From contig DVFL01000041.1 in NCBI GenBank assembly GCA_018713255.1, forward strand, positions 22,145 through 86,144: 64,000 bases of DNA, read 5' to 3'. The translations under genes were made by a program, and so were the position numbers. The stretch is from Candidatus Cottocaccamicrobium excrementipullorum (lineage in GTDB: Bacteria > Bacillota > Clostridia > Lachnospirales > Lachnospiraceae). A model generated the notes under the pieces. It worked only from the letters and a program-made list of their open reading frames with translations, ran no database searches and was not told the DNA's origin. Shown here piece after piece: positions 60,202 to 64,000 of this stretch (position 1 is the first letter of the stretch; every line of letters begins with the position of its first letter).

Positions 60202-62709
60202 ATGGAACCTAATGTATTTGACAAAGTCCATGACAAAGATTTAAAGAAAACCATGGAAAAATTTTATATTGATTACGCCATGAGCGTAATTGCATCCAGA
60301 GCTCTTCCGGATGTGCGGGACGGATTGAAGCCGGTACAGCGGAGAGTGTTGTTTTCCATGATTGAATTAAATAATGGTCCGGACAAACCTCACCGTAAGT
60401 GCGCTCGTATCGTAGGTGATACTATGGGTAAGTATCACCCTCACGGAGACAGTTCGATTTATGGCGCTCTGGTAAATATGGCACAGAAATGGTCTACCCG
60501 CTACATGCTGGTGGACGGGCACGGCAATTTTGGCTCCATTGATGGAGATGGGGCGGCTGCTATGCGTTACACAGAGGCAAGACTCAGCCGGATTTCCATG
60601 GAAATGCTGGCAGATATTAATAAAGACACCGTAGATTTTGTTCCCAACTTTGATGAGACAGAGCGGGAGCCTACGGTGCTGCCTGCCCGTTTTCCTAATC
60701 TTTTATGCAATGGCACTTCAGGAATTGCAGTGGGAATGGCTACCAATATTCCGCCTCACAATTTAAGAGAAGTGATTAATGCTGTAGTGAGGATTATTGA
60801 TAATCGGGTCAACGAAAGCCGGGAAACCAGTCTGGAAGAAATTATGGATATTATAAAAGGACCAGATTTCCCCACTGGAGCCGTGATTTTAGGACGTTCT
60901 GGAATTGAAGAGGCTTACCGCACTGGACGAGGAAAGATTAAAGTGCGGGCGGTCACCAATATCGAGACTCTTCCAAACGGAAAGAACCGGATTATTGTAA
61001 CGGAAATTCCTTATCTGGTAAATAAAGCACGTTTGATTGAAAAAATTGTGGAGCTGGTAAAGGAAAAACGGGTGGACGGAATAACCGATATTCGGGATGA
61101 GTCTAATCGTGAAGGGCTTCGCATTTGCATTGAGCTGAGAAGAGATGTGAATGCAAATGTACTGTTGAATCAGTTGTTTAAGCATACCCAGCTTCAAGAT
61201 ACCTTTGGCGTGATTATGCTGGCATTAGTTGATGGACAGCCGAAGGTTCTTAATCTTCTTCAGATGCTCAATTTTTATTTGAAGCATCAGGAAGATGTTG
61301 TTACCCGACGGACAAAGTATGATTTGAACAAGGCAGAAGAGCGGGCCCATATTTTAGAAGGTCTGTTAAAAGCTCTTGATTATATTGATGAAGTCATCAA
61401 AATTATTCGCGGATCGGCTAATGTGGCCCAGGCTAAGGAGCAGTTAATGACTCGGTTTGAGCTGACGGATCCTCAGGCTCAGGCTATTGTGGATATGCGT
61501 CTGCGTGCCCTTACCGGTTTGGAGCGGGAAAAGCTGGAAAATGAATACCGGGAGCTGGAAGCGAAAATTAAGGAGCTGAGAGAAATTCTGGCAGATGAGA
61601 ATAAACTTCTGGGAGTAATCAAGTCAGAAATCCAGGTAATTGCGGATAAATATGGCGATGATCGCCGTACCGGAATCGGGTATGATTCTGATATGTCCGA
61701 TGAGGATCTGATTCCTGATGATGATACGGTAATTGCCATGACTCATTTAGGTTATATTAAGCGAATGGATCTTGACAATTTCAAATCTCAGAACAGAGGC
61801 GGCAAAGGAATCAAGGGAATGCAGACCATTGATGAAGATTATATCGAGGATCTGTTCATGACTACAAATCACCATTATGTGATGTTCTTTACCAATACAG
61901 GACGAGTATATCGGATAAAGGCTTATGAAATTCCAGAAGCCGGACGGACCGCAAGGGGAACTGCTATTGTAAATCTTCTCCAAATGATGCCAGGAGAAAG
62001 AATTACCGCAGTAATTCCTATGAAAGAGTACAATGATGAAAAGTTCCTGTTTATGGCTACCAGAGGCGGCATGGTGAAGCGTACGCCAATGATTGATTAT
62101 GCTCATGTAAGAAAAACTGGACTTCAGGCGATTATGCTGAAGGATGGGGATGAGCTGATCGAGGTTAAAGCTACGGACAATCAAGAAGAAATTATTCTGG
62201 TTACCCGAAAAGGAATGTGTATTCGTTTCCATGAACAGGATGTGCGAGTTACAGGCCGTGTATCCATGGGAGTAATTGGAATGAAGATGGATGGCGATGA
62301 TCAGGTAATTGGAATGCAGACGGTAAGCCAGGGAGAATGTCTGTTGGTTGCCTCGGAAAAGGGATACGGCAAGAGAACACAGATCAGTGAATTCAAATGC
62401 CAGAACCGGGGAGGCAAAGGTGTGCTTTGTTATAAGGTTACCGATAAGACCGGTTATCTTATTGGTGCAAAGCTGGTGGACGACCATCGGGAAGTTATGC
62501 TGATTACTAATGAGGGAATCATTATTCGGATGGCGGTGAGCGATATCAGCATCATTGGAAGAAATACCTCTGGAGTGAAGTTAATGAATATTGATCCGGA
62601 TTCTCAAGTTCGTGTGGCCAGCATTGCCAAGGTGAGAGAAAGTGACAATCAGGATGAAACAGAGGGTGAAGAGGAAAGCAGCCAGAATATTGAGACAGAG
62701 GAGAAATAG
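60202..62709 (+). CDS. gyrA: DNA gyrase subunit A
   Basis: Cleavage-religation subunit of gyrase; 835 aa. Catalytic Tyr123 is in [13 protein letters not shown]; the quinolone-resistance region reads [14 protein letters not shown], with Ser84 (E. coli Ser83) but Gly88 where E. coli has Asp87. The C-terminal beta-pinwheel (about 510-815) contains repeated GRG-like motifs and a GyrA box [13 protein letters not shown]. An acidic tail ends the protein. AGGAGG precedes ATG 60202, 20 bases after gyrB. Confidence 0.98.
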   Translation: MEPNVFDKVHDKDLKKTMEKFYIDYAMSVIASRALPDVRDGLKPVQRRVLFSMIELNNGPDKPHRKCARIVGDTMGKYHPHGDSSIYGALVNMAQKWSTRYMLVDGHGNFGSIDGDGAAAMRYTEARLSRISMEMLADINKDTVDFVPNFDETEREPTVLPARFPNLLCNGTSGIAVGMATNIPPHNLREVINAVVRIIDNRVNESRETSLEEIMDIIKGPDFPTGAVILGRSGIEEAYRTGRGKIKVRAVTNIETLPNGKNRIIVTEIPYLVNKARLIEKIVELVKEKRVDGITDIRDESNREGLRICIELRRDVNANVLLNQLFKHTQLQDTFGVIMLALVDGQPKVLNLLQMLNFYLKHQEDVVTRRTKYDLNKAEERAHILEGLLKALDYIDEVIKIIRGSANVAQAKEQLMTRFELTDPQAQAIVDMRLRALTGLEREKLENEYRELEAKIKELREILADENKLLGVIKSEIQVIADKYGDDRRTGIGYDSDMSDEDLIPDDDTVIAMTHLGYIKRMDLDNFKSQNRGGKGIKGMQTIDEDYIEDLFMTTNHHYVMFFTNTGRVYRIKAYEIPEAGRTARGTAIVNLLQMMPGERITAVIPMKEYNDEKFLFMATRGGMVKRTPMIDYAHVRKTGLQAIMLKDGDELIEVKATDNQEEIILVTRKGMCIRFHEQDVRVTGRVSMGVIGMKMDGDDQVIGMQTVSQGECLLVASEKGYGKRTQISEFKCQNRGGKGVLCYKVTDKTGYLIGAKLVDDHREVMLITNEGIIIRMAVSDISIIGRNTSGVKLMNIDPDSQVRVASIAKVRESDNQDETEGEEESSQNIETEEK

Positions 62710-62717
62710 GTAAGCCA

Positions 62718-63437
62718 ATGAACCGAATTGTCTACATGGTATTGCGCAATCTCTATCGCGCTCCCTATTGGTTTTTTGTGATTTGCAGATTCTGCAGAGA
62801 AAATGATCATCACACATTAGAAGAACGATATGCTTTTCTTAGCCGAATGGTAAAGAAAATCAACTGCTCCGGCCGGGTAGAAGTAGTCGGCCGGGGAGTT
62901 GATAAGCTTCCCAAGAAGGATGGGTATATTTTATTTCCTAATCATCAGGGATTATTTGATTCGCTGGCGTTGTTCGCCACTTATCCAAGACCCTTTGGAA
63001 TTGTTATTAAGCAGGAAGCAGCCAAGTGGATTCTTGTTAAACAGGTTATTCAAGCGATAAAAGGCATCAGCATTGACAGAGAAGATTTAAAAGCATCGGT
63101 GGAAGTGATTCATCAAGTAACTGAAGAAGTCAAAAATGGAAGAAATTTTGTGATTTTCCCAGAGGGAACCAGAAGCAGGGAGGGAAATCAGATCCTTCCC
63201 TTTAAAAGCGGAACCTTCAAAAGTGCAGTTAATGCTAAATGTCCCATTGTTCCAGTAGCTTTGATTGACAGCTTTAAGCCATTTGATCTTCCTTCGATCA
63301 AAAGGGTAAAGGTTCAGGTTCATTATCTGGATCCAATTTATCCAGAAGAATACGCTGGAATGAAAACGAAAGAGATTGCATCGCTGGTTCATGACCGGAT
63401 CCAGAGAGAGATTAATCTTTGGCAGGATCAGGAATAA
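62718..63437 (+). CDS. plsC: 1-acyl-sn-glycerol-3-phosphate acyltransferase (PlsC family)
   Basis: Transfers the second acyl chain to make phosphatidic acid in membrane-lipid synthesis. 239 aa with an N-terminal membrane helix region and acyltransferase motifs: NHQGLFD (catalytic His76 and Asp81), FPEGTRSREG (motif III) and VPVALI. The start at 62718 is 8 bases after the gyrA stop with TAGGTAAG upstream, so it is likely the last gene of the gyrase operon. Confidence 0.93.
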   Translation: MNRIVYMVLRNLYRAPYWFFVICRFCRENDHHTLEERYAFLSRMVKKINCSGRVEVVGRGVDKLPKKDGYILFPNHQGLFDSLALFATYPRPFGIVIKQEAAKWILVKQVIQAIKGISIDREDLKASVEVIHQVTEEVKNGRNFVIFPEGTRSREGNQILPFKSGTFKSAVNAKCPIVPVALIDSFKPFDLPSIKRVKVQVHYLDPIYPEEYAGMKTKEIASLVHDRIQREINLWQDQE

Positions 63438-63491
63438 ATCAGAGCGATGGATAATCAATGGATGGCTGCAAGAAAAAAGTAAAAAAAGTGG

Positions 63492-63520
63492 TTGACAAAA
63501 ACAAAAGTGTTTTATATAAT
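63492..63520 (+). promoter_or_regulatory. Promoter of tRNA-Ser
   Basis: TTGACA (63492-63497), 17-base spacer, TATAAT (63515-63520): a consensus promoter just upstream of the tRNA. Confidence 0.92.
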
Positions 63521-63576
63521 ATTATATGCGTCTGATGACAATATGTTAAAGCGCGATCATATGGAAATATGAATTC

Positions 63577-63664
63577 GGAGAAATACTCAAGAGGCCGAAG
63601 AGGCGCCCCTGCTAAGGGTGTAGGTCGGGCAACCGGCGCGAGGGTTCAAATCCCTCTTTCTCCG
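63577..63664 (+). tRNA. tRNA-Ser (anticodon GCT), no CCA encoded
   Basis: Acceptor GGAGAAA pairs with TTTCTCC; D arm TACTCAAGAGGCCGAAGAGG; anticodon loop CTGCTAA (anticodon GCT, reads AGC/AGU); long variable arm (TAGGTCGGGCAACCGGC), and T arm GAGGGTTCAAATCCCTC. 88 nt, discriminator G, followed by TTTCC rather than CCA. Confidence 0.96.
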
Positions 63665-63731
63665 TTTCCTTTTCCAAATGATTATTTTTTTGCTCTTCTT
63701 TACCGAACGAAAAAATAAATAAAAAAATTGC

Positions 63732-63760
63732 TTGACAGATTGAAAGCAACGTGATAAGAT
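63732..63760 (+). promoter_or_regulatory. Strong promoter, probably rRNA operon P1
   Basis: TTGACA (63732-63737), 17-base spacer, TAAGAT (63755-63760). Confidence 0.85.
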
Positions 63761-63816
63761 ATAACACGCTGCTGAGAACGAAAGCAGTGAGTGAGAAAAA
63801 TAAATGAAAAAAGTTG

Positions 63817-63845
63817 TTGACAAACTCGAAAGAATGTGATAACAT
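63817..63845 (+). promoter_or_regulatory. Strong promoter, probably rRNA operon P2
   Basis: TTGACA (63817-63822), 17-base spacer, TAACAT (63840-63845). Tandem with P1 at 85-base spacing, typical of rrn operons. Confidence 0.85.
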
Positions 63846-64000
63846 AAACGAGTTGCTCCTGAGAGATCGGGACGGACAACAACGAAAGATGAACCTTGAG
63901 AATTGAAGATTGAATCATACACAGACCCTGAAAATTCTGAAAGACAGGGCTAGAGGATAGCCTTGAATTTGAGAAAAAATTCAGAACAAAACCTAAAGTA
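63846..64000 (+). other. Probable leader of an rRNA operon that begins beyond the window
   Basis: No open reading frame; sequence such as ACCTTGAGAATTGAAGATTGAA resembles the leader/spacer motif found next to 16S genes in Firmicutes. No 16S sequence itself is inside the window, so this is inference from the tandem promoters plus leader. Confidence 0.6.

Overview
The window is a chromosomal replication-origin region from an anaerobic Firmicute, most likely a Lachnospiraceae (Clostridia) member. Evidence: the gene order rpmH-rnpA-yidD-yidC-jag / mnmE-mnmG-rsmG / parA-parB on one side of oriC and dnaA-dnaN-S4-recF-gyrB-gyrA on the other; a V/A-type rather than only F-type ATPase; DUF3881, DUF4446 and DUF1461 proteins; a substrate-binding-protein TRAP system; moderate GC with strong AGGAGG ribosome binding sites. 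I cannot name the species.

Layout. 1-4401: tail of a V/A-type ATPase operon (subunits E partial, A, B, D) closed by a perfect terminator. 4538-8692: DUF1461 membrane protein, D-Ala-D-Ala carboxypeptidase and a shortened KdpD-like kinase/KdpE-like regulator pair with no potassium pump. 8788-18590: mostly minus-strand metabolic genes (3'-5' exonuclease, LarA-like protein, Zn alcohol dehydrogenase with MATE exporter, DUF2798 protein, a TrxB-like flavoprotein that has lost its CxxC, two LysR regulators, CMD-family protein with MerR regulator). 18984-27691: an Amt ammonium channel fused to a P-II domain behind a structured leader, a small P-loop protein, a cytoplasmic pectinesterase, an RNA cyclic phosphodiesterase, a ureohydrolase and a beta-glucoside PTS with its phospho-beta-glucosidase. 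27945-31659: pstSCAB phosphate importer with a candidate Pho box and no phoU. 31802-35629: DUF1349 protein and a TRAP transporter (DctM, DctQ, DctP), divergent from a GntR regulator (35989) with four GTATAC-centred sites between and around them. 36767-39648: tRNA-Arg(CCT), DUF3881 protein, an inverted-repeat-bounded non-coding element, and glutamate dehydrogenase.

39649-43534 holds a 980-base gene-poor stretch with a 3-copy, 108-bp tandem repeat, then DUF4446-parB-parA with two perfect parS sites. Diverged copies of the 108-bp repeat recur at 45.6-45.8 kb. 43535-45612 has a nitrilase-family amidase and an alpha/beta-hydrolase that appears to lack two catalytic residues. 45833-52807 is the conserved left flank of the origin, transcribed leftward, followed by an ECF transporter S component. 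oriC is bipartite: DnaA boxes lie at 53.7-53.95 kb and again at 55.46-55.55 kb around dnaA. Rightward: dnaN, a 64-bp imperfect palindrome, S4 protein, recF, gyrB, gyrA, plsC, tRNA-Ser(GCT), then two strong promoters and a leader that most likely belong to an rRNA operon starting just past the window end.

How it fits together: essential genes read away from oriC on both arms, matching replication direction. Nitrogen assimilation (Amt-PII, GdhA), phosphate uptake (Pst), plant-sugar use (pectinesterase, beta-glucoside PTS) and organic-acid uptake (TRAP) point to a gut or plant-litter fermenter. I found no phage, insertion sequence, CRISPR array or defence island. The least explained items are the 108-bp repeat family, the inverted-repeat element at 38 kb, the palindrome after dnaN, the hairpin upstream of parA and the amt leader.
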